Program-made: the position numbers and the translations under genes | In this document: positions 35,827-49,100 of the stretch, one piece after another | How positions within the stretch are numbered: position 1 is the stretch's first letter | Layout of the letters: every line of letters starts with the position of its first letter | Source of the DNA: Proales similis | Taxonomy: Eukaryota > Rotifera > Eurotatoria > Ploima > Proalidae | Length of the DNA: 64,000 bases | Assembly: GCA_019059635.1 (NCBI GenBank) | Contig: JAGVRJ010000006.1 | Span: 2,232,001-2,296,000, forward strand | Direction: 5' to 3' | The notes under the pieces: generated by a model | What the model saw: the letters and a program-made list of their open reading frames with translations, nothing else | Database searches by the model: none | Told to the model about the DNA's origin: nothing

Positions 35827-38800
35827 CTAGTTTTGAACCGAATGGCTCTTTTTAAGTCTTTGAAGATATTCCAGTTTGGCGTAGAAGGGCCGCTTGGGCA
35901 CCTGCGTGAGATGGCAGATTTCAACCACTGGCTCGTTGATCCAATTGGACTTGAAGAAAGTATTAATCAAACAAGTTCCAAAGACTTGATATTTCAACTC
36001 ACGTCAGTCGGACTTCGGGTCCATTTCAGCACGATCTCGTCGTCGCCGTAACTTCCACTGCATGAGAGCACGCACTCTTCACCGTCCACACTTGAATAAG
36101 CAACGTCGTACGTAAAATGCAAGGCTCGAATCAGATGGGATTTAGGAATTGAGTTACATTTTGAAAATGAGACATCGAATCGCTTTGTCACTTATTTTCA
36201 CTTTAGTGACAAGCTCAAGGTCAAAGATAGAAGCGTCCGACTTGGGGTCTAAATGATTGCTTTTTATCGACTTGCACTCTGCACTCGGTCGGTCATTAAT
36301 TTGATAGTGATCATGATCACCGTCACTCGACTCTAAGGTGCTTCCTTCTTCCACGGCCGAAGTGGTTGTCTGGGCCGCTCTAATTGTGCGGCTACGTTTA
36401 CTCTTGCGACTGCTTCTCTCGAACACGGACGATGAACTGAGACAAGTGCCGTAGCTAAGTCGGCTAGAGCCGCTCCACAAGTCGTCCGAGATGTAGTGAT
36501 AGTTCAGGTCCTCGCCGGCCAGCTCGCTGCTGTCAAGACTCATTCTCACCGAGCTCGTCTCATTTATGTCAAAAACGAGTCGATAGAGGCGACGCTTGAG
36601 CAGCGCCTGATATTCCTTTTCCAATTGAAACACAGACGGCCTAGACAAGTCGATGCCGAGCTCGCCCAACGTGTCCACGTCGGCTATGAAATTTTCAACT
36701 GCGTTCTGGTCATTGTCAAGTGACGAGCTCTCTTTCTTGTTCTCTTGTCTGCTCAGAGACTTTAATTTGCTGTCTAAACTGTGCCTCTTGGTGAATAGGT
36801 TTTCCTCTTCGATTTTCGACCCGGAGCAAAGGTTCTCGCTGCTCATTGAATTGACTCTTCCCAATAGCGGTGAAAGTTCAGACTGTGTTTTGCACAGTTT
36901 ACTCTTTCTCTTTGTTTCGTCAGTGCTGGCTCTCTGTCCTTCGATTGTGTTGAATATGTACAAATAGCCGTCGCCGGTGCCAAGCCAGAGTTGCTCTCCG
37001 ACCGCGAGCACGCTGGTGATCCGCATCGAGCCAAACGGAAACTCGTTGTCCTAAGTTCAATTCGTCGTTCACCTCCAATTTCCACTACTCGACTTGAATC
37101 AAACTTGAACTTGCCTGGCTAATTCTCAGATGGCGTCCGTCGCAAATGTCGACTAGCAGAATGCATTCAAATGTGCTCTTGTCGTACAAATGTACCACGG
37201 ACGAGCCTCTTATTGACAGCCAGACTCCATACTGGCTCTTCCTTATTGTGTGTATCAGATCGAACTGGTTCGATGAGACTTCAAATCTCTTGACTGGCGA
37301 CAGACTCCTTTGGACAGAGAGGTGAGAACGCATTCGAAAGCGGACGAGAGCGATCGATTACTTTGAATTGAGAACTATCACTTGGTTCTCAGAGACAAGC
37401 CAGAGCTTGTTCGGCTCGACTAGTTCAATGCAGTTTATGGCCGAATTAGACCGCTTTACATAGAATACGTCTTCTGGCTTCTCGTCGTTCACCAACTTGG
37501 ACCAGCTTGTTTTCGAATTCGAATCAAATGCTTGAGCAAACAACGCTTACTTCGATGATGGCCAAATTTCCGTCGCTTAGCCCGCAATAAACGCGTCTCG
37601 AATCACAGCAGATCATGTACTGGACGGGCCCGTTCAATTTCAAATTCCATCCGATTTTCCTATTCTTGGTTTGAGAGCTTGTCGAGAGAATTTGCAAACT
37701 TGAGATTTGCAACCTTTGCCGCACTTCATAGGCGAGTAAATGGCCGGAAAGGAGGGCGATCAGTGCAATCGATTGTTGCTTGTCGTACGAAAGACACACA
37801 ATCTTAGAGCAAGTCTTAAAATTAAGGCCATTAGAACGCTTGTTAAAGGAACGACTCAGACAGGCAGGCAATTACATTCAGTTCGAGCTTGTGCATTTTG
37901 GATGTTTGCAAATCGCCAAGCATCAAATGCCCGTTGGCTTGGCCGCCGTAGCACAGCAGAAATTTTTCTTCAAATGACTGTCGTAGATTTGAAAGAAGCA
38001 AAAGAAGAGCTGTTCTTACCGTCAGAAACGAACGCGGCGCAGTCGATTAGGAACGCCAAATTGGTCTGATCCTCGAAATGTTCCTCCTTTTAGTAGTTGG
38101 TTGAAGTTTCATAATTCGGAAGTGAAAAGCAAAGATTAGACTTGCCTGGTAATCTAGAGCGCTGGTGGTTTTTATTTTGCGCTTCCAGCTGTCGCCCAGC
38201 AAACGCGCAAAGTAGGCCTGCTTGGCATTGATGTCTTTGCGGTGTGGAAAAGGCCTGAGACCTTCGAATGCGAGCTGCGGACTCGATTAGCAGACGAATT
38301 TTGACTTTAAGAGCAAGTAGAGGACCCACATTGCAGAGGCCTTCAACATCGAATGTGTACTTGACTGCATACTTGAGCTGCTTGAATAGAGAGATGGCAT
38401 CGTCTCGTTCGATCAGAGCGTCTTTGTGCATGTGGAGAAGAGCGCATGAGAATCTGAACAGAACCTTACTGCCCTCGAACAAGAAGCAGTCCCAGATACG
38501 CAAAAGAGTCTTCAAACAGTTCGTTGATTAGAGAACGGCCGATTTAAGCAGACAAATAGAGAAAGTTGGAGACAAATGGCACTTGCCTCGAACGGAACCG
38601 AGTCGATGAAAATGGCCAGAAACCAATTGAGAGTGATTGAGGACAAGTCGACTTCGATCGAGTCTAGATGCCGATACAGATCAGGCAGCTTACTCTTCAC
38701 TATTTCCTTCAGACACTCTTGATCGGCCTGTGCGCCAATCAGTCCCGAGTCGAAGTAGTGTGGAGCGAAAAGCTTTTCGGTGATGGCAACCAAACACCAG

Positions 38801-40679
38801 AACGCGTCCTCCGGCTCCAGAAACAGAAGCGCAATGGCCACAATGAAGTTCATTCCCTGGCAGTAGCCCACTTTTGGATTGTGAAGGCAAAATGCACGCA
38901 GCACGTCTTGTAGCTGTTTTATCTTTGAGAAAATTCGCCTTTCAATTAAGAGACGCTCGGACCGCTTGAGCTGATGGTCGCCAGTTTCACTTACTCCTTC
39001 TGAATGGCGTTCGCTGAACTTGATGTTCGACGGAATGGTCCGGCACAGGTCGAGATTGATCTGTTTGTTGAATCTGACCACGTCCTTCAAGCGATTAAGA
39101 TTAAGATCACTCAATTGGGTTGAATAGAGCCGCTTCGCCCACCTCTGACTCGTGAGCGAGCTTACACAAATAAGAGAAATAATTGGCGCCTTTTTCCTGC
39201 TTCAGATCGGCCACGTGCATGTGAATGAATATGCGCCACACATCGCTGCGATGACGTGAGGGCACTCCCTTCCTCACCAGAGACTTGTTCTCTTTCTTGA
39301 ATATCGATTTAAAACGACCAGCGCGCAGAGCTCGAGTCGACTTGTTCGCTCACCGTTCTAGAGCACTTGAAAGTCCACTCGGCCACTCGGCTCCGCCATA
39401 GATTGTCATCGATCAGCTTGGGCTGGTCGTCGAAGAATATGCTCAGCTGTTGACAGACGTAATGCAGCAAAATGAAATCGCTCTTCTTCTGATACTTGAA
39501 GCCGTATTTGTCGATGAAGCAGCCGTCGGCCAGCAGCGTGTCCCAATGCGGCAGTGACGGGTCTAAATGTCTCGATTCGTCCAGCAGCTGTCTCAGCCTT
39601 TTCTTGTGCTTTACATAATTCAATTTAGGCCACAACTCTAGAAAAATTGTGGACGCCGTCTCTTACTCGATCGCCTCCGAAAAGACGAAAGTCCTTGATT
39701 GCAGCCTCAGCAAACGAGCCAAAGCAGTCGCTTTCCTTGTTCTCTTGATTTTCAATTGATATCGAAAGAAACGACTGCAGCACTGAAACGTAGTCTCGTT
39801 TGAGCTCGTTCAACTCGCTCCGCAGCTGCTTGTTCGAGCTTGACAAACGAGAGATGAAATTTCGAATTGAGAAACTGCTGTGACTTTCAACTCACTTTTT
39901 CATTTGTTCAAGTTTGGACTCGTCCGAATTTAAGATCGAATGCAATGCGTTTATTTCTTGCCTCAACGCTTCGTTTTCCTCGCTGGCCAGCTGAAGACGA
40001 TGACGGCAAACGCTCTCAAAAACGCCTTTTCTTTTTTTCCGCGCCAATTGAGCTCAAACAAAGTCCTGTCTCAATTTCGACTGACTCATTTACTTTTCCT
40101 TTTCCTTGTCCGCCACTTCCAGCTGGTCAATCTTGTGTCTGTAGAACTCAATCTCGTCTGAGAGCCGTTTCAGTTTGAGCTCTTTTTGCCGTTCACTGTC
40201 AATGAACGAGGCGATTGTTGACTTGAGTCGGCTGGTCAAAGTTAGATTTAGAAGAGATCGAGACCGTTTTAGGGCTCGCTTACATGATCTCGTTTTCTAG
40301 AGCAGCGCCGGCCGAGAATGAGTCACACAGTTGATGACTAGGCAGCATGACGCCCGATCTGTATTCACTTGAGTCGAAAAAGGCCGAGTCGATAGATTCA
40401 ATTGAATTTAATTCCCATCTACGTCTGGCTCCGGTGACGACCACTTTCGGCTCCTCCTCGTGTCGAGTGAGAGCTAGATGCGTCATGATTGAGATTTAAC
40501 TGCGTTACTTTAGACAAGAGAGAGAGAGAAGAACTCGTCTCAACCTGTCAAGTAGTGCGGCCTGCTCCGAGTCCTCTTGTCGTTATGCTGCAGCTTGTGA
40601 ACATCTGCAAAATTTCAACTTTCAGTCGAAGCGAGAACAAAAGAGGCCAAAAGCAAAGAGAATAGAGGCAGACAGAGTG

Positions 40680-40717
<38 letters not shown>

Positions 40718-41528
40718 TGTGCGACGTGAAACGAGCTTACCATTTGACGCCTGGCCCTCTGTCTTGTGACTGACTCGTTTCAGCGACTTTCTAAACGGGC
40801 AAGCCTCCTCCTCACTGTCGCCTGTGCTCGCTTCTTGGTCTGATGAAGCGGACGAAGACGAATGATCGCTGCTCTTAGAGGCCAGAATGTCACGTGTCAA
40901 TTTGCTCCCTCCGTTCTCGCTCGGCTGGCGGCCGTCTCTAATCTCCTCTGTTTTCTTTGTTAGTGCAACGTCGGACGTTCGACTACTGTTGAAATTTTCT
41001 CGTTTTTGCTTTTTATTTCATTCGTCTTAGATTAGACCGATTCGTGGCATCTGCGATCACTACCTGAAGGCCGTTTAGCCAATTTAAAAACGACTCGTGA
41101 TTACTGGCTTTGAATTGAAGCGTCCGGCTCTTGTTGCTGTATCGCGCACGTCAATTAATCAGCAATAGAAATTAGAAAAAAAAAGAATGAATTTTGGCGT
41201 ACAGAATTTTAAACTCGTTCTGATCCCATTTGTCTGCGACTATGGCCGATCGAGTAAGATCGATGCTTTGAAGCGGCGCTAGCTTCTGAATGAACTCTTT
41301 CTCGCTCACAAACAAATCCAAATGACAGTTGGCCTCGTTCAGAACACACCAGTATCGTCTGCTTGGCAGCAAAATGCTAAATGCTGCGTTTAGTTTGCAA
41401 CTTGGCTCATTAAACACGAATTTGATCGATTCTTAAGCAAGTTAAGTCTCACCTCCTTGCGACTTGAGAGTGAGATGGCCGCAAAAGCTGTAGCAGCACT
41501 CACCGTTGCTCAACGGCCTCCTCTTCAT
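35827..41528 (-). CDS. TBC1D2-like Rab-GAP with PH domain and a C-terminal beta-propeller
   Basis: Minus-strand gene from ATG 41528 to TAG at 35827. Not every exon boundary in the middle was resolved. The N-terminus is a PH domain (CGHLTLKS, then RRYWCVLNE, ending NHESFLNWLNGLQ) as in TBC1D2/TBC1D2B, followed by a Ser/acidic linker and coiled coil (40.5-39.6 kb). The TBC domain (about 39.1-38.3 kb) keeps the arginine finger (NLDLCRTIP) and glutamine finger (VGYCQGMNF), so GAP activity is expected. TBC1D2 proteins act on Rab7 and related Rabs. The frame continues through a 59-nt GC-AG intron (38087-38145) into about 500 residues with propeller-blade motifs: CDSRRVYCGLSDGNLAIIE, YGVWLSIRGSSVVHLYD and LAVGEQLWLGTGDGYLYIF. 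These resemble the C-terminal propellers of ARHGEF10 or LRRK. Splitting into two genes remains possible. Confidence 0.8.
40687..40714. repeat. GA microsatellite in an intron of the Rab-GAP gene
   Basis: Roughly 14 consecutive GA units. Similar shorter GA/CT tracts occur throughout the window, for example near 41640, 44137, 46010-46045 and 54228-54252. Confidence 0.9.
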
Positions 41529-43256
41529 TCTGAATCTAGAAAAATTGGCTTTTTTGGCTCTCAATCAGCTTCTGAACAGAACAAGTCGGGCCAGTAAGGA
41601 CAAGTAATAGCAACAAACTACAGAGCGACAGAGAGCCACAGAGAGAGAGAGAGCTACATAGAGATAGAGAGAGACATGAAATCCTAGACATCAAGTGACA
41701 TGGCAGTGACAATATGTTGATCGCATGAGCAGCTCGAAGCCATTCAATGTGTCGCAGTTATGCTCGTTCGGAGAAGAGAATATCGAGGCAAACTTTTTAT
41801 TCGTCATCTCTCTCTCTCACTTGTCAACGATTTGATCACTTATCGAGGTGCATCTGCAGCTCCGATTGATTAGAATGAACAATCGAGTCAATATGCAGTT
41901 CAATGCTCAATTCACCACCAAATCCAACTTTTGCTTTATCAAACTCGCTCGCATATGATATTTTATCGAATATTCAATCTCTCCAAGCTCCTCTGATTCA
42001 AGTGCATTTTACATTGTTTCTATTCAATGATGATGCTCGTTCCTTTCGCCATCTTGCTCTCTCGCTCCTACTCCTGCGCTTGGCTTTGAACTGGACATTT
42101 ATTTCAACTCCAACTTCTTTACCCTTCTGCCTTCCTACATTCACGTGATTATTCAATGAACAACTCGTGCTTTGGATTCAATTTCGCTTCTCCTCTTCTC
42201 GCTCGTTCAGTCTACACAATGCTTGGATCGGGTGTGTGCGTGTGTGTGAGTGTATGTGCCGCTGATGAAACGTGAATTATCGATAAGATATGCGGCTCTC
42301 TCTCCCTCCTCTTTTCTCTTTCTTTCCTCCTTTTCTATTAATAGCGAAATCTTTGTCAAGTTGATTCAAATCGGCTTGAAATTAATTTTCTTTTCCTTCT
42401 CTCTATTTCTTTTCGGCTGATTGTTTTGTCATCAAAACCTTTCCAAGCCAAAGACTGAATCATTCAATCAATCAAAATCTTGACATTGTTCGCTGGCGCG
42501 TGTACCCGCTCGACACGGCACGGGCTCTTGAGGCATCCATTTTGAATGCTGGAAGAGCCCCTTGACTTGGTCAATATCGATTCAATATTCAAAATACTTT
42601 CATTCGCCTCTTGGCTCACAAGAGACTTTTAATAACAGGCACTGAGAGCTGTAGACGACGACGACGACGACATTTAACCTGCTGGTTTTGATTAATCTTC
42701 TCGTTTGCAATGCGGCTGCTTCCTCAATTCCTATTCGAGTCTCTTAGAGGCAATTTAAAACCAGCCTGCTCATAATTGAGTCTAATTCGAGGCATCAAAT
42801 TTCCTGTCAGTCGATATTTTTAGACTTTTCTTCAATCTTCCTGAGAGAGCGGATCGCTGCAATCTCGACGCCGCCCGCTCGGATGTCTCTACACCGCCCT
42901 CTGCCTCTTCTTCGAGCACAGTTGGCCTTTTTGCTTGCGACGCCGGTTGTTTAGCTCGCAGAAAAGCAGGCAGAGATGTAATTAGCGGTACAGCATTTCA
43001 CACTCGGATGTAAATTGATCGACGCAAATGTTGACATTTTAAAACATGAAAAATGACGATGACGAATGAGTGATTTGCTCAGCGAAGCGAACGCTTAGCC
43101 CTCTTTACGATTCTCATTGTTGTTGTTGTTTATTTTTCGTTTTGTTTGTTGTTTATTTCATTCAGACTCGTGAAGAGAAAACAAATGAATGAATTGAGGA
43201 AGATAAAGAGTAAGAGGAGGAGAGAGAGAGAGCGGATGAAATGAAAATAAAAAGCA
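41529..43256. other. Gene-poor region upstream of the Rab-GAP gene
   Basis: No exon chain found. It has GA/CT-rich low-complexity tracts (about 41640-41680 and 42300-42420), and a GAC microsatellite near 42656-42672. It could hold the 5' UTR, promoter and enhancers of the Rab-GAP gene. Confidence 0.5.
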
Positions 43257-43736
43257 TCAGTGAAGGTCTTGTTCGATTTTGTCCACGTCAATACAATCGC
43301 AAGAGGCTCGCTGAAACTTCGAGCTGAATGCAGAACGAGACGGTTTGAGAGAAGCGTTTTGAGGCAGCGCATGCCAGATTGAGCTCAAGTCGAGTGGCAG
43401 CTTTCCTCCACGCTGCTCGAGTTGGTCGAAGCCTGCGTGCTCCATCGTGTTGAGGATCATTTTGAACAGATCGAGATACGGTCGGCTGTGATCGCTCGAT
43501 TCATTGTTGTCGCCGATCGGCTCCGGGGCTGAGTGATGCTTTCGATTTGGCGAAATGCGCTGACACCTTTTAAACGAACGAGCCAAGCGTATGGGCATCG
43601 TGTACTTGTCCACTCGGCTGGGCCGACGTGCCACCGGCTTAATTAAATCAACTGAGCGCGTCGAGCTCAGGCATGTAGTTAGCTTGGCCATTTTGAATAA
43701 ATCCTGCTGCGACTGTGAACTGTTTGTTTGGATCAT
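43257..43736 (-). CDS. Orphan intronless ORF, function unknown
   Basis: A 159-codon open frame from ATG 43736, in a region that otherwise shows only short frames. The product is basic (a run with RRPSRVDKYTMPIRLARSFK), has no signal peptide or membrane segment, and ends in KFQRASCDCIDVDKIEQD. Composition is balanced rather than low-complexity, and codon use looks like that of the neighbouring genes (many TCG, GAG and CGA codons). I do not recognise a family. It could be a small lineage-specific gene or a chance frame. Confidence 0.45.
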   Translation of the reverse strand: MIQTNSSQSQQDLFKMAKLTTCLSSTRSVDLIKPVARRPSRVDKYTMPIRLARSFKRCQRISPNRKHHSAPEPIGDNNESSDHSRPYLDLFKMILNTMEHAGFDQLEQRGGKLPLDLSSIWHALPQNASLKPSRSAFSSKFQRASCDCIDVDKIEQDLH

Positions 43737-46130
43737 TGCCAAGCCGATCGCTTAAATACACTTGACTTGCGCCTATCTCGCACTCCTCGGCCCGGTATTG
43801 TAGTATTAGATGCTGAGGCCGGTTGTCTGTTTTTGACTCTGGGAAATTTTTTAGACGCTTGCTGCGATCAAATACAGCATCTAGAAACTAATTCATGTTT
43901 ATTTTAATCATCGAGCGCCAACCGACACATACTGAGAGTTGCGAAGGCCACGGGCAAAGACACGCAACACGAGCCGAGTGTGAGTGGCGCGCGCACTTGG
44001 CTTCACTTGTCGTTCACTAATCGATCGGAAACATAAGAAATACCAGCAAACGCTTATCGAATCATCGCCGACCTGGAATGGCAACCGACAAGACGAGATT
44101 AAGATGAAAAAGAAAAGGGCGCGTTCAGAATCAGAGAGAGAGAGAGAGAGAAAAATGTAAAATGTTGCTTATTGGATGAATGGGCTCACTTAAATGGAAA
44201 TAATCAGTATTTGACTTGACTATCGTTCGCTCGCTCTCGACCTCTCAGACAAGTGAATAACCAACTAGCGAAATAAATGAGCGCCAAAGCGAAGAGTATA
44301 AAATCGGGAGACGAACCACGGCGTACCAAGAGCAAATAATAATCACGCAGCATTTATGCTGTCGCTTACTTGTTCTGATCGCCGTCGTAATCATTATCGC
44401 GCTAGGTCTGGACTTATGCGATATCCTGCATCGATAAAAAGCCCGGCCATACTGTATGCGGAGAGTGAGAGGGAGAAAGAGGAGCAAAATGTTAATAATA
44501 GACCTCTTTACTAGCGCCTGATAGTCTCGTAATTTGATCTTCTAATTGGATAATTGTTCCAGCTCCCGGGCACCAGTCTCTCTCTCTCTCTTTACTCTTT
44601 CGCCTGCCCAGGTGCTCGAGTGAGTTCAAATTAGCAAACAATGAGTTTCGAGAAGTTTTAACTTACGCTGCCATTTGGTGCCGGCGCGCCCTTGCCTTGT
44701 CGTGTTTCAAACGACACGTCAAGAGGCTAGAAGGGCCTGTGCCAGTCGTCAGATGAGAGAATACGAATAAAGTGGCACGTCATTCAAACAATGCCAAAAA
44801 GCCTCGTCGTCAGTAGTCAAAAACAAACACTTACGCTCACTTAACTCTTCTCGTTCAGTTGCCGTTTTCATTTTCCAACAACGCAAGCAGGCCGAGAAGA
44901 GCTCTTTTGTCACTTGCCCGATCAGGCGGTCATTTGGCCAACTCAAAGCATTTTTCGACCCACCACCCACGAATGCTCTTTCTCATTTATTCGCATTCTT
45001 TATTGAATCGGCGGCGACCAGCTGATTAAGTAAAGCGCAGAGTGAGAAGGCGGCGGCCGCTAGTTGTCGCCATTTGAACTGCGGATCGCTGCTGCTAATC
45101 TGCATAACAATGAATATCAAGAGCCGAGCGTGGTTGTCGTTCGGCACCGCCTATCGACTGACTGCGGTCCTAGCTCACCGATTAGTGGAGCAGTAAAACA
45201 CAAATCAAATAACAAACGATCGAGCCACCAAAATAGCAGCGAAAACAACAACAAAAATAAAAAGAATGTTAGAGTAACGTCATAAATCATTAGGCGCCGA
45301 TTGGACTACCGTAAGCGTTCGGTCAGAATAGGGCTCCTATCGATTTGATGATTTTAACTCTGGCCCCCCCCCCCGCATGTGGTCTATAAACGCAACCAGC
45401 ATAGTCGAAGAAGGCGCTGGGTGGGTAAAACATATTCACATTGTAAATGCCAAGTGTGATATAAATCGCTCGTTCATCGAATTAATTGAGGCTAATTCAG
45501 CCTTCCAGAACAATAGGAGGAGAGCAGAAGAGAGTGAAATAAACAGGCACAAATTAGCGTTTCATCAATCATAGAAGAGGCTTCGTTCGATCGAAATTAA
45601 ATGAGCTGATCAATATCACGTTCGCACCACCGCCATCATCCGCGTCGACCAGAGAATTCGAACGGCTTCTGGCATAAGTGCTACGATTGTCGCCGCTCTC
45701 TTTGCCCTGATGGCGGCTCAATAGCTGCTACGCAGGCACCACCACCTCCCCTCAGTCTGCGCCAACCTCGCCAGCTGCTGTCATCGACGCCAAAAGAAAG
45801 AAAAATTGAAGAGACACGATTGATGTTGGACGTGGTCGATATTTCTTCTCTTTAATTTATTGCGAATATGAGAGCCGCACTAAAATTTGACGAGGATAGA
45901 TTAAAATGTGCTTTAGCCTAAACAAAACGGAAAAATGTAGATCGAGAGAAAATGAGGCAAGGAAGAGAAGGAGTAGAAGAGGAAGCGAGAAAGAATGATG
46001 CATTCGGCAGCTCTCTCTCCCTCTCTCTCTCTGTCTCTCTCTCTGATAATAAACGCATTCACGTCATGAAAGAAAATGAGAGCGGCTCATGTAAATACAT
46101 ATATGCGAATCGGGATTGACTAGTTTAAAA
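43737..46130. other. 2.4-kb region without recognised genes
   Basis: Contains GA/CT tracts (about 44135-44150, 44575-44595, 46010-46045), a CAACAA-rich patch near 45240 and a C-tract near 45364. Several 60-80-codon frames occur on both strands, but none chains with splice sites or resembles a known protein. Confidence 0.5.
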
Positions 46131-49100
46131 TTAAACCACATCGTATTTCTTGAATGAATTGCCAGTGTCACTTGTCACTCTTGAATTCATTGTCTGCTCA
46201 TATATCACTTGCTCCTCCTCCTCTCCTTCTTCCTCCTCTTCATTGTCGATTCTGGCCAAATTGCCTTTCTTGGTGCGCATGCGCATACTGTCCCCGCCGT
46301 ACTTGAACAAACGCTTCCGATCTGTCAATCGCAAATTGAAGCGCATTTCATTAAAGCGGCTGCGAGGCGTTAGAAATTGTCACCTGTTGGCGATATGTCG
46401 TCCTCCTCGTCCTCCAGCAGCATGTATTTGTGATTGGCTCGCGATGGCACTTTTCTCGTACTGCCTGGCAGCAACTTTTTCAACGAGCTCTTCTCCCAGA
46501 TTTTCCTCACGCCGACCTCTTTTCCGCTGCTGCTCGTCACCGAAGCTCGTTTAATCGAGCATCTTTCGTCGCAGCTAGATTGGCCACTTACCCGTTAAGG
46601 AGCGTTTCGTCCATGTCCTCGGTGTCGTATTTGGCGTTGTTCAAATAGCTACGATCTAAATCGTAGCCGCTGCTCTTTCCTCCCAGGCTCATCTCCTTTC
46701 GGCTGCCCCGCTTGCCACCACGACAGCAGCAACAGCAGAACAAATAATATAGACAGTATCGAATGAGAAGCGATGCAACGAATGTTATGAACACTCCGAG
46801 CAGAATGGCCATTGTCAAAGTGACCGGAATATTCCATTCTAGGAAAGAAGTTCAAAATGTTAAATTCTTGAAACAAAGTCGGTCGTCGGTTGTTTATATT
46901 TGGGGTCAGATGAAGATTAGAACCAGAGATAATTGCATGCCTGCTTATGCATACAACTGAATAAAGCGATGGCACGCAGGTCGGCCGCCGGTCTATTCTG
47001 TTCTAGCCTAAAATGGCCGCCAGTCCACGTTCGGCATTTCTATTTTGCTTTTTTCTTCTGCTTCACCAAAGTTGGCCTGCGACTACGCTAAGAGTCAAAT
47101 ATGAGCCAGTCAAGCTCGAAGGTGGAAATGTTCAAATAGGGCCACCGGAGCCTGATTTGGTCAAATTACTAGTGGCCGTGCGCATTTCAAATCACCAACA
47201 TTCGCTTCCCATGTTCTTGGCCTCTATCGAGCAGCAGAGTTTGAATGGAGGCAAATTTCATTTGTGGACCGGCGTCGACTCGAGCTCAGATCAAAGCAGA
47301 GACATTTATGAGGAATGGGCTCAGAACGCCGCTCACTTATTTGAATCAATGCACTTTGAAGAGGAGACATCAGTAGAGAGAAGCGACGAGCTGAATTCGG
47401 CGTTCTTCGCTTCTGGCCTTATGATAAGGGCCTATGAGTTTGCGGTTAAACTAAAGTTCGACGCCATATTTTACATTGAAGCCGACCAAATGCTTTTGAA
47501 TCATAAATCACTTGATCTGATGATAAGCAAAGCAAAGACGATCGCCGCACCGATGCTGCGCTCGCTCTCTGGCCACCAATCTAACTTTGATTCAAAACAA
47601 ATGTTCGATGTTATCTACGAGCAGCAGTCGCTCGGCTGCTTCCCGGCCGATCATCTCGGCCCACCTGTATTGATTGATCTAAGCGATAGGCGCGCATCAA
47701 AGTTCGACTCAATTGCCGGCGCCGACTGGCTGACTCGTAATGCCCGACTTGGAGGCATAAGAACCTTCATCTGCAATCGCCAATTTTTCGGCTACATTCC
47801 CAGAGCTGAAGTGGGAGCTCAGCTGAGAATAGAGTCCTTCAGACATTTACAACTCGAGCATTTGCTCAATGGACCCAACAAGTCATACAACGAGCCGTTG
47901 ATGGAATCTGCTCTGCTCAAGAGAAAGCCAATCACGGCCAGAACTGATCTCAACATTGAAAAAGTGTTTGTAATTAATCTGGAGCGAAGAGCCGATAGAC
48001 GCAAGCGAATTGAGCAGTCGCTAGATGTACTGGGCGTCGCTTACCAGCTTGTGCGAGCCGTCGACAATCGTGAGCTCACTCAGGAATACATCGACTCTCT
48101 CGGCGTCAGAGCAGTGCCCGGTTACAAGGACCCGTACAGTGATCGATCGATGAACTACGGCGAGATCGCCTGTTTCCTCAGTCATTATTTCATTTGGAAA
48201 GAAATGGTTGAGAATGGCATAAGCCGAGCGGTCATTCTGGAGGACGACGCCCGTTTCTCTTACTTGTTTGGTCCCATTCTCAAACAATTGACCACGCAAC
48301 TGGACGCAGTCGAGTCTGAGTGGGATCTGCTCTACCTTGGTCGGAAAATAATGAGACCTCAACACGAATCGTGGCATTCAAATATCAAGCCAGTTCACTC
48401 TCATGCGATTAAACGACCTTCATATTCACACTGGACGGTGGCATATGCAATCACACAGGAAGGCGCACGCAAGTTGCTGGACGCCCAGCCATTGAGCAAA
48501 ATGGTTCCGGTCGACGAGTACCTGCCGATAATGATGAATCAGCAGCCGAAAAACGACTGGAACCTGTTCTATCCAAATCGGAACTTGAACGCGTTCGCAA
48601 TCGAGCCGCCCATCATAACTCCAACCCATTACACAGGCGAGCCGAACTACATCTCTGACACAGAGTACACGCCCGAGCTTAGCACAACCAGCGCAAGCAG
48701 ACAAGCAATCAAAATCGAGCTTTAAAAATTGTGTGTCTCTCTCTCTCACTGTCACTCTCTGGGTCAGTGCTTAAATTCTCATTTCATTTCGGTTTTCGAG
48801 TGCTTGGCATCAAGATGACCATAAAAAGTACAAACTAAAATCTGCATTTCACTTACCACAGTTATTGCCGCTGCTCAGATCGGACTCGTTCTCTAAATAG
48901 TAAACGTACAGATTGGGCATCCAGTACTTGTTGCAGATGCATTTATGAGTGTAAGGGTCGCACACGCCCTGATTTGAGCAGTTGAAGCTGCGCGAGTTTC
49001 GGTTCTTTGTATTGCAGCTGAACTGTCCGACTTCGATTATTTGGATTGAAAGAGGCTCAAGCGAACTGCTCGCCACAGTTCGAGCAGAGCTCGACTTGAC

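Noticed and set aside
44749-45574. Several 65-80-codon frames on both strands
   Set aside because: Typical length of chance frames at this base composition; no conserved motif, signal peptide or splice chain.
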